This document shows positions 39,391 through 53,400 of a stretch of DNA of 64,000 nt, piece by piece. Under the pieces are notes generated by a model. It searched no databases and was not told the origin of the DNA. It worked only from the letters and a program-made list of their open reading frames with translations. Source of the DNA: Taeniopygia guttata. Taxonomy: Eukaryota > Chordata > Aves > Passeriformes > Estrildidae. The stretch is taken from the NCBI RefSeq assembly GCF_048771995.1, contig NC_133024.1, positions 21,282,001 through 21,346,000 of the forward strand, read 5' to 3'. Positions within the stretch are counted from its first letter, which is position 1. Each line of letters starts with the position of its first letter. The position numbers were made by a program, and so were the translations under genes.

Positions 39391-42300
39391 CCCGTCCTGC
39401 AAAACCTTCTGAACTTTGATCAGGTCAGAAAACTTGCTTTGCCAATTTACTTTTGGCTGCTTCAAAGGTAGAGCATCAGCTGAGGGATCTCCTCATGCTG
39501 TTAAGGACTGAGTGGAAAGAACTAATAATATTTTTCACCTAAGCTACAGAGAGCTTAAGTATTTCTCCCCACTTTTCTCATCTGAGACAAAAGAATGCAG
39601 CTTCATTCTAGAAATCAGTAAGGTAATAAAGATAAGGAAAGTTTCTCACTGCTGAAACCATGCCCCTGTTTAAGGCTCAGTCTTAGAGACTTCAGCTTTG
39701 CAGTCTGCCTTCAGTTCTGCCCTCCAGGCCTGGAATTATCTGTCAATATGTTAAGGGAATTTAAACCATGAAATGAAATTTGGGTGAATTGCCAAATGCC
39801 TGATGAGTTCTGGAAGGGAGCCACCCCCCACTTTGTCTTTCTCTGATATCTTATCACAAATGAGAAACTACTGTTGACAGCTGGAATTAGTTCCAGTATG
39901 AGTGGAAGGTCCTATATTCCTCCCTCCTCTCTCTTCTCCCTGCCTCCAGCTCTGGGAAAGAACAGGAGCACTCCAATTAGTGAGTTAGAATTTGTGCTGG
40001 TCTTCCTGTGGTTCCCTCTGTGGATGCCCAAAGCAATGTAAATGGCACCAGAAAAAGGTGCCTGTACTAAAGATGAAGTTTATATGCACAGTAACATTAA
40101 AACCACACCAGTGTAGTCCTGCTGCAAAATTCTCCTTTGTAGGGGAGGCTGATGGCTGTCATACTTCGGAGTTTGATCTGAAAGGTTACAGTAGGCTTAT
40201 GCTTTGCATGGTCAGCAACATAGTCCAGTGCTTTCATATGAGATCCAAAATGCTTAGAAGCTCTTACCTTTGGCTGTTTATGCCAAAGTGCTGGACATGA
40301 AACACCAAATTATGTTTCATTTTTTGCAAAGCTTTCACAATCACTTCTGCTTTTTCTTTGCTATGACCCCCTTACTGAGTGGCTGAAGGTTCTGCTGCCA
40401 TTCCCACTCTACAGCAACTGTTCTGGCTCCAAGGTATACATCCTCTTCCATATTGCAGACATCCTTTCACCAGCTCATCCTTCCAGACCTGCAAGTGCTA
40501 TCTGACAGGAGCCTTTGGGCACATTTTTCACCCTTGCGGCTTCTCTGCTCAGTCTGTAGGGCAGACTTGGATCTTAGCTCCTTAGAAAAGTAGCTGCTTT
40601 CCTTGACTTCCAACTGTATATGCCTTATGCTCTGCTAGTGGGGGACTGCAGAGCAGATTGGCTAGTTTTTGTTTTGAAACTATCACTGAGCCTCAGTATA
40701 AAATGGGCTGTAATGTTGTGCTGAAAGTATTTCCCTGGTGGGATTACAGAAATTTTAATCCTTCTTGTTGCTGTTCTTTGTTTTGCTTCTCTGTGTGACT
40801 TGTTTTCATAATTTGATTACTGTATGATGCTGGAGAAGGAAAGAAACAGAAAGTTGTTCCTGTGAGAGTTGCCACAGTTAAGAGGTCACCAGCAAAAAAG
40901 TCACAGTCTGCATGGTCGAAACAAACTTTTTTGAAGGATGGTAGCAAAGATTGGTTTTGTGTAGAGAAGCCATAGCTTCAAAAGCAATTTTAAATGAATG
41001 GGTTGTGGTCTTGCTCATATATCATATCACATAGTGATACACATAAAGAGCAGAAATTAAAAGAGTATCTGTTTGTTTCCCCCCCTGAAGAAATGCAGGA
41101 GAAAAGAACAGCTTACCCCATCTACCCTTTCACAAACAAATGCTTAATTATTGTACCTGATGCTTGAATTTTAAAGCCAATCTAGGAGGTAAATTAAGGC
41201 AAACTGCCTCCTGCTGAAAAGGCATGTATGCCTACTGGATTGCTTCCAAAACAAGAAAAAAAAAACAAAAAACAAAAAACAAAGAGGGGTAATGGCAGGA
41301 GGGGGTGAGAAGAAGCTAAGACATTATAGCCTAAGTTACCATCAGATTACTGCCATGCTCTAAGTTAACCTGTCCTGCCAGTGCAAGAGCTTCTGTCTTA
41401 GAGAACTCACTTGCACCTAGATGCAAATATTTTCTTCAGATGATATGCTTGGAAGTAAACCTGGCAGATAAGTGATTTGTAAGTCATTCAGGTCTTGATG
41501 TGCCTATGTGACTTCTCTTCTTCCCATCTTGGGAACCTAGTCAAAAGAGCTTCTACTGAGGGAAAAATCTATGCTCACCATTCAATTCTTAAATGGCTCC
41601 AAGGAGTATCACCTCAAGCTGATTATATATAGAGAACAGAAATGAGAGCTGGATGGTAGGTTCTAAGGTTGAAGCGTGTCCACTATATGAACACACCAGT
41701 AAAGGGTCAACATTAAAATCAGCATGACAAACATGAGTCTTATCTCTGCTTGCTGCAGAAATGCTGTCCTGGCTGACTTTCCCTTTTTTGTTTCACAGGG
41801 AGGTTTGCCTTATCATAGCTTTCACATTCCTGTAGATAATCTTGGACAAGTGGATGGCAGGGCCATCCATTACACTGACAGGACAGCATCAGATTCTTAG
41901 CAGTAGCCATTTTAAACTGCCCCAGGGAATAAGTTAATTAAAAAAGCAGGTTTGAAAACCAAGGGTAGCAGATAAACTTCATTGGAAGTATTAAGTGAGC
42001 TCTATGACACCTAGAGATGACAAATACTCAGAATTCTTTTTTTCAGCAGAGGTAACCTAACATCCATTTAAGCCAGAACTTTGGTAGTGGAGGGTTAACA
42101 GATAGGTGTTGAGGACTTGAGTATTGCTTAGCTACAAAGTTCCAAGCCATCTGCAACCCTGTCTTTGCACATAAGAAGTGGTGAATAGGGTATTTCCAAG
42201 ATGAGCTGCCTTGCTTGGGGTCATTTTGTCAAGGCTGGAGGGAAGAGGTGGGGTGGAGAAGCATTAACGCTTTGGCCACTTGCCTCTGAGCATTAGGCTG

Positions 42301-42599
42301 CGCCAGCCCCCACTTCAGAGTGTGAGTTTAAATTATGGAGCATCTGACAGAGATGATGAACATCGTATGTTAACGTCTGGGAGAGAATATTGTTTTATTT
42401 ATAGGTATTGGTAAGTGGAAAATGGTAGCAGAGTAATTTGTTAACCATGCCAGTCTGGCAGTGGTATGAAAGTTGACTCAAACCAAGCGTTTGCTGTCTC
42501 TGCCCTTCTGGCCCCAACTCTTATTTCACCTTCTGTAAATCCCAGGACTAGCACATTCAAAAGGTAAATACTCTTTGATAGGAGTTTCTGTGCAGCTCC
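39391..42599. other. Intergenic DNA without recognised genes
   Basis: 3.2 kb of mixed sequence. A short A-rich simple repeat, (caaaaaa)n-like, is at 41260-41284. No exon or mobile element is recognised. Confidence 0.5.
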
Positions 42600-42920
42600 T
42601 GCTTTCAGGGGACCTGCACACAGACAAAATTGATCAGCAGCCGGAGGAGGAAAGCAGCCGTTGCCGCGGCAACCGGTGATGACTCACCCGGGTAGCAGGC
42701 AGCGAAAGCTGTGAGGCTGCAGTAATTTTCCAGATGCTTAATCCAGCTCTCGAGGTTTTTTTTCCCCTCTTGCTGACAGGCAGAAATCCTCCTCTGCCTT
42801 TCTTTGCTCGGAGAACCACATAGCCTGCAGCCGTACGTGATCAGAGCAGTCCTTTTTGGTGCTCACCCAGGATGGCGTCACAGAGACGTGTCTGGGCTAT
42901 GTAGATGAGCTACTCCACTG
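42600..42920. promoter_or_regulatory. Candidate regulatory block: RFX X-box plus AP-1 site
   Basis: GTTGCCGCGGCAAC at 42660-42673 is a perfect inverted repeat matching the RFX X-box consensus (GTTGCC/GGCAAC half-sites, two-base spacer). TGACTCA, a consensus AP-1 site, starts seven bases later at 42680-42686. A CRE-like TGGCGTCA lies at about 42873. Clustered CpG in AT-rich surroundings supports a promoter or enhancer. RFX sites typically control ciliary or MHC-II genes, and no adjacent gene is recognised here. Confidence 0.45.
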
Positions 42921-43916
42921 ACTGAATTGTAGCCCCCAAAGGTGGTAAAAATAGAACTGCAAACTGCCCGTCTGCAAAAATACCCCAGTGTGTCATTGGC
43001 TGCCCTCAATTTCTATCTCCCATCTAACAACACATTTACTGTAACTACAGCTATGAAATATTAAATCAGTTCATCTTGATTCTCTTTGTAATGAGGCTGT
43101 CCCTGTGCTGCATTCAGAATGTGCTAAAAAGAGAAAAGTGAGCTGCGTCCAGCACATGCATTTCCATGAATTAGCTTCTAATTTCTGACCCACTAATTTT
43201 TGTGCACAAATTCCAGTCTGCATGTAATGAAATAGAGCAGGTTAAGAGCCTTACCCAAGAAAAGGGCAGTAAAAGGAGCCGTGTTACTCAGGGGATACCT
43301 GCCTTTCGGTTTTCCTGCAATGACTGCATTGTAATGCAGGCTTTGCCTCAGGTGGGGCACATTTATGAACATCTGTGTAGTTATTTACCTGCTCTGGTGG
43401 TGATGTGGAGTTCTTTGTGATTGCCATAGGATGCTGAAGAATCAAAGTGTAGCTACATTAAAAGTAGCTTCAGCTTGTTTATGTAGAAGGTACACGTTCC
43501 TCCCTAGAGCCGGGGGCACAATTAGCACAGTGTAGTGGTGGAATTCAGTTTCCCTGTTCAAGTCAGTTCATCTAGCTGTGGGGAAAACAAAGCTGCTCTG
43601 TGGCATGTGGGGAAAACAGGGAAAAATAGCAATAGAACTAAGTGTTTGCTTCACATAGGGGACAAAAATTATTGATGCTGCCAGCTGCTGTCTCATGCAG
43701 TCCCTGGAAGGCAGATGGCTTTCTGTGGGTGAATTGAGGCCACCAACTCCTTCTTCCACAATGAAGCCTCTTGCTTTCAAGTCCTCATTGAAGATTTGTG
43801 AGGCTGTGCAGCTGAACCAAGCTGCTGTATTGCTGACAGGCTCTGCAATGTGTTGCTGGCTGAAGTTAAAGCCATGTAAAGTCACTGCTATAAATGAAAA
43901 TTTGTCCAGCCAAATT
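42921..43916. other. Intergenic DNA
   Basis: About 1 kb with no recognised gene. Open frames at 43202-43420 and 43568-43885 have no recognisable content. Confidence 0.5.
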
Positions 43917-43920
43917 AATA

Positions 43921-44465
43921 TGAAAAATAAAATATTTATTTTGATTTAAATTATATCTAGCCAGCCACAAGGAAAGAACAGAGCCGAGCCTGGGGTTGGC
44001 CCTGGGTGTGCAACAGGGAGTCAGCCTCGGCAGAGGTTTTCCTCCATGCCCACACACTTCCATCCTGGCACAAGCGGTTTTTATAGGGAAAATTCCGCCT
44101 GAGGCCAAGATTTCAGCAATCGTCTTTTCTTCTATTCAGAGTCCATATATTAATAAGATTTTCTTTTTTTGGTGATGAGGGAGAACAAATCAGTGTCTCG
44201 AGTTTGTTGAATCCCTTGATGAAATTTACAGGGAATTCGGGAACGCTGTATTCACATGTATCTGCCTGAGGATTTCCATGATATCCATCTCGGGTCGTTC
44301 ACAAGAACGATCAGCACCTTGGGTTTCTGTATCTCCCCAGACATGGCCCATCTCCTGGCAAGCTGTACCTTCTTACTTGTAAATCAGTTTCCAATCTACA
44401 CCTGGTCTCACCTGCGCCTGTGAGGGTGGGGGGGGAATCCTAATACAAACATGTATACTCTAACA
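43921..44465 (-). mobile_element. Probable solo LTR, minus orientation
   Basis: 545 bases, plus strand starting TGAAAAATAAAA and ending ATACTCTAACA (TG...CA). Direct 4-bp repeats aata lie at 43917-43920 and 44466-44469. On the minus strand a TATA box (CCTATAAAAACC, about 44080-44091) is followed about 150 bases later by AATAAA (near 43930). That is the U3-R-U5 order of an LTR. Four bases of duplication in AT-rich DNA are weak alone, so the promoter and poly(A) layout carries the call. It differs from the other LTR families here. Confidence 0.6.
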
Positions 44466-44469
44466 AATA

Positions 44470-47400
44470 TTCAATATCACATATATCATATTAGATATGG
44501 TACTAATTATGTCTACTACACGTAACAGTCACCAACTGTATGGGGCATGAGAAAGTTGTCTGTGATGTTTTTCTGCTTCTTGAGGTTGTCATCTGTTAAT
44601 AAGTACCTATATAACATGAATATGTATTGTCTTGAGTCTGTCTCTTGTTAGTGGGTGGGATGTGTAAGCACTTAATGAAGTGTGCTGCGTCTGCCCTTCA
44701 AGGGAAACCAGTTTGAAAGATCACCGGTGGAAGCTTCTCTTGTTCTTGTGAGATCCACAGTTCTTTCTTGATGTGCAGCTGTTCCTAACTGTGGCCAGAT
44801 CTTGGCTATCCAAGCTGAAATCTGTTCTATGGTCAATGCCTGATGCTGCAACTTTGTTCAGGTTAGAATATCTGGTTTAGGATGCTAACTCTGCTCCACT
44901 TCACATCCTTTCTTGAGGACTAAGTACACTATGCATGGGTGAATTTGTTGATGTCCTTTTCAGGAGCAGACTGTTTTGGAAATAAAAAAAAAATGGAAAG
45001 CCAAATATGATATTTTTGATTGATTCATCTTGCCCCTCAAAATGGGGAGCATTTGCTACCTGGGTAGCATGACATATAATAAAAATACTGTTAAGTCACA
45101 TCTGCAATTTCAGCAGAAATTACTCCAGGCCTGCCTAGCTGTGCTAGTTTTATTATAATGTGTATTATTAATGTATTTCAAGTTAGTACCTAAACCTCTG
45201 AAGTTCTAGCAAAATCCTTATGTGAAATATCAAATCATCAGTTGTGTTAAGCTCATATATATTTTGTAGGTTCTCTGTCTTTTTGGAAAAGCATTTTTAA
45301 TGCTGTTATATTCACTACTGATAAGGATATATTGACTTGCTAATGCATTTTGTGATCAGTTAGACTTCAGTAAATTGCCTGAAATCTCTTGGAATGACAT
45401 CTGCTATGCTGAATGTAGATAACAGCATTTGTAATTAGTTGTATGCTGGTTTCTTAGGTAGTTTGTTTGGGGAAGCAAGAAGTTAGTCTGGACAGAAGCT
45501 GGCTAAGGCCACTGTACCTCCTGAAGGTCCTCAAAGACTCTTAGGCCTGCGAAATGATTTAATAAGAGATAGAAGCCTTCCTTCTTTACAAGGTAACAAT
45601 ACCTTTCTGATACCTTTCTGTTCTTGGAAGACGTAATTACTAATAACTGTGAGTGCATAAAACCTTTAATAATCAGGGCACCCATGGGATATTTGGAGTT
45701 GATGCACAAATCATACACTAGTACCCTTGCTGCTTCTCAACATATGTAAAATAGCAATTTTTAACTCTTTCCCTCCCTTGATTTTTTTTTTCTGAAGGCC
45801 TTTTGTACTGGGGGTACACTCTTCCAAATCTACCTATTGGATACCCTGTACTATGGGACCCTTATGGGAAAGTAGCACCCACCTCCCTTTCAAAGTCATG
45901 CAGGGCAGTACGAGAATCAGAGAAAACAACTGCTGAAGCTGACACAGATGTCTCATCCCTCTTCTCTGTCCCATGCTAATGCTATGGATGAGTTCAGGCC
46001 TCTAGCCTTGCATGCAAGCAAAGGGTCCAACCTGTGTGTCAAAGTCTGCCCCTGCCATGGACTGCCAGCAGTGCAGTGACTTGGCTTCCTGGATTGCAGA
46101 AACAAATATGAACAGATTTGGAAATCAAAACAAACTTTGCTGGTGGTTGAAGTCTTTGTGTAGGAAGTGAGGTGTGAGGAAGATATGTTCAGTGGAGGCA
46201 GAAGAATGGTAGCGTTCCATACATGTATATGTGATTTCTGAGCCAGCTCACAGCCTGGAGGTGCTGGAGCAGGAGCACCATCCATCATGGCTGTGAGCTG
46301 AGCTGGTATCCCATGGAGCCAGACAGCTCTGCAAAAAAAGGCACAGTGGCATCACACCTCTGGGAAACATCAGTAGCAAAATCAATAGCTGCCCTTGACT
46401 TGAAAAAGCTCCAGGCTCAGTTATCTCCCTGGAAGTGCTGCACAAATGGGTTTTATTTTTGCTTATCTTAAAAAACGTGTGGCTTTGTTAGTTTACAGGA
46501 AAGAAATATTTAAACATTGGGAACGGTGTGAATTAAATCCCAGTTTCTAAACAACTGAGCTTATAGTTTCATTTGGATTTTGAAACTGCCTGTTCTAATA
46601 ATGTGCTCTTTAAAACCCTCTGTAAACACTAACCCTCCAAGTTAGTGTTTACAGAAAATAGGAATCTTATGTCTTTGGGATATAAGGCTCTGGGGAAACT
46701 TAAAAGCTAGGTTTATCATACCTCATGATGCCCTATACCAACAAGGGACAGAAAAGCATGGTTTTCATCTTGGTCAGTGCTTGGCACCTCTGTATGGAAA
46801 TTCCCCAATCAGAAGCCCTTACTGCTAATTCAGTTTTGGCATTTGGATGACTGTCTTTTGAAAACAATATTGTAGGCTGTTGAAGAGAGCATAGTCATCC
46901 CACTAATGAGATTTATAAATTTGTTTGCCTTCATTTTCTTGCAGAATATTTCCTGGTAGGAAGATTTATTACTTTGATAGGTTTGCAAGGGAAGCAGTAG
47001 AAATGCTACTTTCTTAGGCCTTAAAAGCCACAATTACTGAATTTTTGGGAGAGGTGCTAGATCTCCTTGAGTGGGTGCTGTGCAGTGTCAGGCATGGCAA
47101 ATCCTAGTGGATATGGCTGCTGCATCACCTCTGAATAGCACCAGGACTCCTCACAGTGCTATTAAGTTAGGCCCTATTTACACAATATCTTATATTACCA
47201 GGATGATGAGTGAGAAGGTGGGTCCAGCATTACTGGATGAAGGCAGACAAAATCAAAGTCCTGCAGCATTCCTGGGCTCCTTGTTGCTCATGGGGTCGAT
47301 TTTTACCTTTTGTGCTTCTTTAAAGACACCTACCAGAATTTCCTTTGTTCGGGGATGCATGGAGCTGTCTGTTAGTAAATCTCCTGTATAAGAGACATAG

Positions 47401-50400
47401 AAGGAGCTGTTTGTAGTCAAGGTCCAGTGATACTAAAGTATCTGAAGTAATTAAAAAGGAAGAATCTAATGCTTTGGGTAATCTGTTATTGCACTCCAAT
47501 TTAGACTCTATTTTGTGGGGGGAGGTGAACCTGAGCTGCCTGTACTTTCCACAGTAAGTAACTGCTTTATGAAACAGTTGTAGCTCAGTCTAGCAGAGCT
47601 CTGGCTTATTATCTCTCTCTTTTTTTAAATACTGTATTCATAGTCAATTCTATTTATCTCTCCTCCATGTGCCCCAAATATCTATGCCACTCCTGGTCAC
47701 TGATTCAGAGTTGAGTGCCATCTCTTATCTTTTGCATTGTCCCCTAGGTGTGGTTAGATTTCCCTGCAAATTTGTCTCTGAAGTTTGGGCCAAGTCTGCT
47801 TTGCCTAGATAAGAACTATCAGTGGTGAATGCAGTTGTCTTTAACAGTGAGCAAAGTTATCTTTAGGTTTCTTCCTGTGCTGGCTCCTCATACATTTTCA
47901 CCCATGAGCACTGCAGAAATTCCTCTGCTCAGCAGCTGTGTATCACCTCTGAAGCTTAACTAGCACCAGTGTGACTGGGTGGTTTTCTGGGCATGGGCTT
48001 CAAGTCAGGGAAGAGACTGGAGGGGTCTCTTGATTATTCCCCACCCTCCCTTTTATTTTCTTGTTCTTCCCCATGTCTTCATTACTATGGCACTTGTGTC
48101 AGTGCCTCCTTTGGCTTTGCAGTTAAGTTCACTTAAGACTCCTCCTGTGCATCTCTAGTACAGCACAAAGTGATTTGAATGACCTGTCAGTGCAAAGAGT
48201 TTGGCTGAAGACCACTGTATTTTAACAGCAGCCCTTTCTTCTAACCTTTTTAACAGGTCACCCGTGTATATACCTCCTCACTTGTACATTGTGTAACAAC
48301 ACCCTGTCACTCATTTGTCTGGAGCTTTTGCTGCCAAGAGTATTCTCCATAATGCCTTCTTTATTTTAAGCAGTACTTACATTTCCCAGACTGAAGACCA
48401 CGGCTTTGGGATTCCTGGGAGTCCAGCAGCAGCTATCCCCTCTCCTTCCCTCCTGGTAACACCTGGAAAAGTTGCTCCTTTGTTCCTACTTCCCACAGCC
48501 AAGTCCAGTCCTCTGAAGGCTATGGTGACAGGTTAGACATAGACTAGGGATGTGGTTCCCTTTTCCCCAGCCAGCGCACCCATGCAGCCCCCTCCACTGT
48601 GCCCAGCCTTCCATTTAGGGGTGTTTTCATCCCCAAAACCCCCTCCCATGATTCCACAGGTCCCTCTATTTTGCATCCTAGTCCTAGAATGGCAGTGGAG
48701 GGAGTGGGGGGTGTAGGTGATCCCCAGGAGCAATTAGCTAATTAACATTTCAACATTAGTACTTAGCTCAAGCCAGCAGTGTCCCAGTATTACCACGGGA
48801 ACCAGCAAGACTCTTTTGTTCATAACAGATACTACAGTGGAAATTAATTCTGTTGTAGAAATACACACACTGTCCTCCTACAGGATACTTCAATGCTTTC
48901 ATTTTACTTGGAAGTCAACTGAGGGCGAGAGATCCTTTTGTTGTCCTGAAGGGAGGATATTAAAGCAGCCCTTGAAGTGTTTTCAGTTAAGAGGAGCACT
49001 GCCTGAGGCTACATTCCTATCTACCTTGGGTTTTTTTACAAGTTCTGCAACCCTTGGCAAAGTGGGGACCACATGACACGGGTGCTTCTCTTGCTGAGTA
49101 ACTGAAGATGAAACACATAATAATTTTGCTAATACCTGAAGGCCACTGTCCTTCAGCTCATTGGGAGTGTGAGAACATTACAGAGGCACTGCTATAATGA
49201 AGCATGAGCTTGCTTTTTCCTTTACTTTTACTAATTCAGTTCATCAGCTTTACTAAATGTTCTTGAGATTGTTATTTATGACACTTGTAACTCTTGGTCT
49301 AGGTTTGTTTTTTTTTTGTTATGACTTTGGAGTGGCAGTTCTTTTCAATAAGAATGTATGCCTTTATCTGACATGTTGCTGTTAAGTATAATTTAAAAAG
49401 TCAATAAACAATATGGTGAAATCACTCTTATTTGAAAAATCAGCACAGCATAGCTTCCAGAGCTTTGTGTTCTTGCATGGAAGCTTTATATGCATTTAAA
49501 TAGAACTGGCCAGGATTTGACCAATGTTTCACAAAGGTGAAAACATGATGGTTTCCTCAAACACAAAGAATAACTCATGGGGTTTTAAATCTTATTCTGC
49601 ATGCTGAGGGATGGCAAAATGTTGCTTATTTTTCAGAGGATAATCTTTTTATTCCTACACGTGTTGCAATTATGGCAGACCATGCAGAGTATACCATGCA
49701 ATATTTCTTTACTTGCTAAATGAAATGGTGTGACCACGCCTTGAATATGGGCAAGTGTGAGCTCAATGAGCCCTCTGCAGGGTAGGTGAGGGAAAGTGCC
49801 TTAAGGAATAGTGTTTGGATGCAGAATGCTCCATTCCTGTACTTGGCAGTGGAGGAAAGCCCATAGAGCTTCCTCCTTGAGAGGATTGCACTCAAGACTG
49901 CCACAAGGGTTTTGATGGGGCAAGAAAAACAGTTTTTCCCAAGTATATCTTACCTTGAGGCTACAGCTTTTCATGTGACGTACACAGAGGGTCCCAAGCC
50001 TGGACTTTGTTTTGGGCTTTCCCTGCTGCTGTAGCAGTGTGTGGTTCCTGGGAGGGATCCTGGATGATGTGATGAGGAGGTGGTTGGGGTGCTGCTGCTT
50101 CCAAAAGGACGGGCATCTCTCACCTCCCCTTACAGCTGCCTCCTACTCCTTAAAAGGTAATGATCTACACAAAGGGAAAGGCTTGGAAGCTTCCTAATAG
50201 ATGCAAATGCATCTTAACAATTCAGTAGTGTTGGTTCAGCCCTCAAGTTTCACCTGACAGGCTTTCCTGCTGTATCCTAATAGTAAGCAAGGCCTGGATA
50301 CCATTTTCAGTCCCTGTCTGAAAGGTGCTTTTAATTATGAGCTGCCAGAGCTTGTCAGTTTTGCAGATGTCATCAAGGACAGACAGTTTCTGGACCCAGG

Positions 50401-53400
50401 CCATCTAATCACATTCTCACTGCTGACAAAGCAGAGAGAACCATCAACTCCTATTTTTTTTTTATTGTTAAAAATGAATTAGTCTTTCAAATGAAAACCA
50501 ATTGAATTTACTCTGGGTATAAAGCATTCAAGAACAATCCTTGACAAACAATTCCCAGGCTTCAGCTGAAAATGCAAACGGTAGTTCATTCCACTACATT
50601 TTCTTGGAGCCTAGGAAAAAAAAAAAGTGACAGAAACAGTTACAACTTACAAAATGCCAGTGAAAAGTGTATTCTTTATTTATTGTAGTATTAATTAGAT
50701 CATAGGTGCAGGGTTTACATTATTCTCTAACACGGGTTATTTAATATAGACCTTCAGGAAAAAAATGTTCCAGTATGAGATCCAGTAATGTCGGGAAGTT
50801 ATAAAGTGTTTGACATTGGAGGTGTTCTAGAACTGTCATACTAGCATGTTGGGTATTATCCTGGTAGACTTGATCTTGTGTCAGAGAAAACATATGGACT
50901 AGATGACTTGAAGAGCTCCCCTTCAGCTGTATCTTTGGAACAGGCAGTTTCCCTTTTTAGGATAAATCTAACTGTGATGATGTGGTACCATTAGTACCTG
51001 ACAGACACAGAAATGGCTTTAAATAGCCAGGAAAAGAGAGCTAAGATGCCTAGGTTCTATTCCTGCTCTGCAAGTTGACTGTAGACTAATTCTTTTGCTT
51101 TCTAAGTTAACTTTCTGGACCTTATCCCCATCTCTCTAACTACAGATTCATTGGTGTGGGGCTGATTCTCAGCATGTGTCTGCAGAGAATTGAGCAGAGC
51201 AGAACTCCAGTCCCTCTTGGGCCTGCAAAATGATGATAATGTTGATTCTGAGTTTCATTTGCAGAAGAGGGAAGAGTAAAAAGCAGAACTTGAAACACTT
51301 GAAGTGTTGTGTCTTAATAAGCTAGGTCACTATTATTACTAACAGGGTGTGACTCAAAACATTGAGAGCTGCTTCTGAGAACAGGTTGTGCATCAAAAGG
51401 CAGAGCCAACAAGATGGGCAAATCCTGGCCTTGTAAAGCGGCGTCCTGGTTTAGGAATGGTATTCTCAATTCAGTACTCCCACTGAAAAAAATCACGTGC
51501 TGCTTCTTCCCCTCTGCTCCTCCAATTAGAGGCAGAAAGGGCAAAGCTTATGGGTCGAAATAAGAAAAAATTACTGTAAACAGCAATGATGTAAGAAAAG
51601 GAACAATAGCAAAAGATATAAGGAAATAAATTATTCACAAGGAAAACCACCTAATATTAGACAATGTAGATGGCTCCCTCCATGACCTTTTCTCTACAGG
51701 AAGGAACCCTTTGTCCCCAGAAGAGTCCCTTTGCCCTGGCCATGATGTACGGTATAGAATAACCTCCTTGTCCCAGCTATGTCCCCTTCTGGCTGCTGCA
51801 AAAAACCAACCGTCCTGTTCAGAACCAGGACACGTGGGTATATTTGGCCGTGTTTCATCCCATGTGGGGGCTAAGAGATGCTGTAATGCTGACAAATGAT
51901 TAATGAGTAATCAAGATCTAGAGTTACTAGGATGGACTCAGCCTGCAGGTTTGAGTCCTGAGTTATTCTGGATTTATGCTTCATGCCTTTCCTCTGGTTT
52001 ACTGACTAGATGTGGAATTTTTGTTTTGGTTAAGAGGGGAAATACTTGCTTTGAACTTCGCTTCTGACATTAGTTTAGTGAGGGAAGTAATTGCGTAGAG
52101 CTTCCTACCCTCCCTATGCTTTTGCCTGGTGTTCTACATTTTGTCCTCATGATGAGCAGATTGGATAGTGCAGAGGGAGATGGGAACAGAGCAACACTTT
52201 TCCTTAAAACAATTTCATTGTTCATATTCTTTGTGTCTTTGCTCCACTGAGTGCACATGTGTGAAGTGTTTTCTGGGTGCTATGAATATGTTGTGTAAGC
52301 ATATCACAAAATTAGCATTTGAGTAGTTTGGGTTTCTTACAACAGCAGTTTCTACTTCATAATACACACCAGCAGGAAGCTGTTCAATGATTTTGATTTT
52401 TATCACCATAATGCCTGACATTCAACTCTTGTTAATTTTCTTTCTATTTCTCACATGTGTCCTGCTAGAGTGACAAGATCTGTACCTTGCTTCAGTCCTG
52501 AAACACAAGTGCTATACAAAGGAGGTGGTAGAATCAAAAAGGTTTCCTTGGTTCTGCCTGCCACTGCAGAGGCTGGAGCAAAATATCTCTACAGGGGAAA
52601 ACCTGTCATTAATTAGCACTGGTTCCCAAGGAACTAGCACAGGGTGGCTGAATAAAGCCCAGCAGTGGGAAGCTTTGTTTCTGGCAGCAGGGTGCAAGTC
52701 AGAGGCCTGGCTGTGAGAGAGCTCAAAATGTTGAGGTGCTTGCCTGTTCTCCCTGTCAGTGTTTGGTATGGCTTTGCCTCCCAGCTCTCTGCTTCCAGCC
52801 CTGTTGGGAAACCAGCAGCAGGGAGAAAGCTCTTACCCAGGGGGAGGAGTTACTGGGGTTTTTTTTTTGCTCTGCTTAGGAACTTCTGCCTTTTTATTTA
52901 GATCTATTTGTGTTTAAAGCTAAATACCCCAAATAAGCACAGATAAATAAATTCAAGCATATATTGTATTTTTTTCCTCAAGCACTGCCCTCAAAAGGGG
53001 GTAAATTTCTGGACTGGAATCTTACTGGTTTTTATTTGCTCTAAAGTTAAATGAAATCTTTATTCTTAGTATTAGTGTAACAATTCCTTTTTAGATACTA
53101 TTTTCTTCTAAAACATATTGTGCTATGGAGTCTCTGAGAACTGAGGTACATCAGTGAAATATTCAGACATCTATGAATGATTCTTTTTTGAAGGTTACTT
53201 AAATCTCTTGGAATATGGATATGCCCCCCACCTGGTTTGGATGATGAAAACATTGAGTGTAGATGGTTGTGGTTTGGTTTAGTGTTGCATTTTCTTGCAA
53301 GACCACTTTTAACTGTAGCTTCTTTAACAATGGTGTAGCTATATTAGGAGCCAGAATATGATAGAGAAGTGAGATGGGACAAGAAGGTTCCTTTTAAAGT

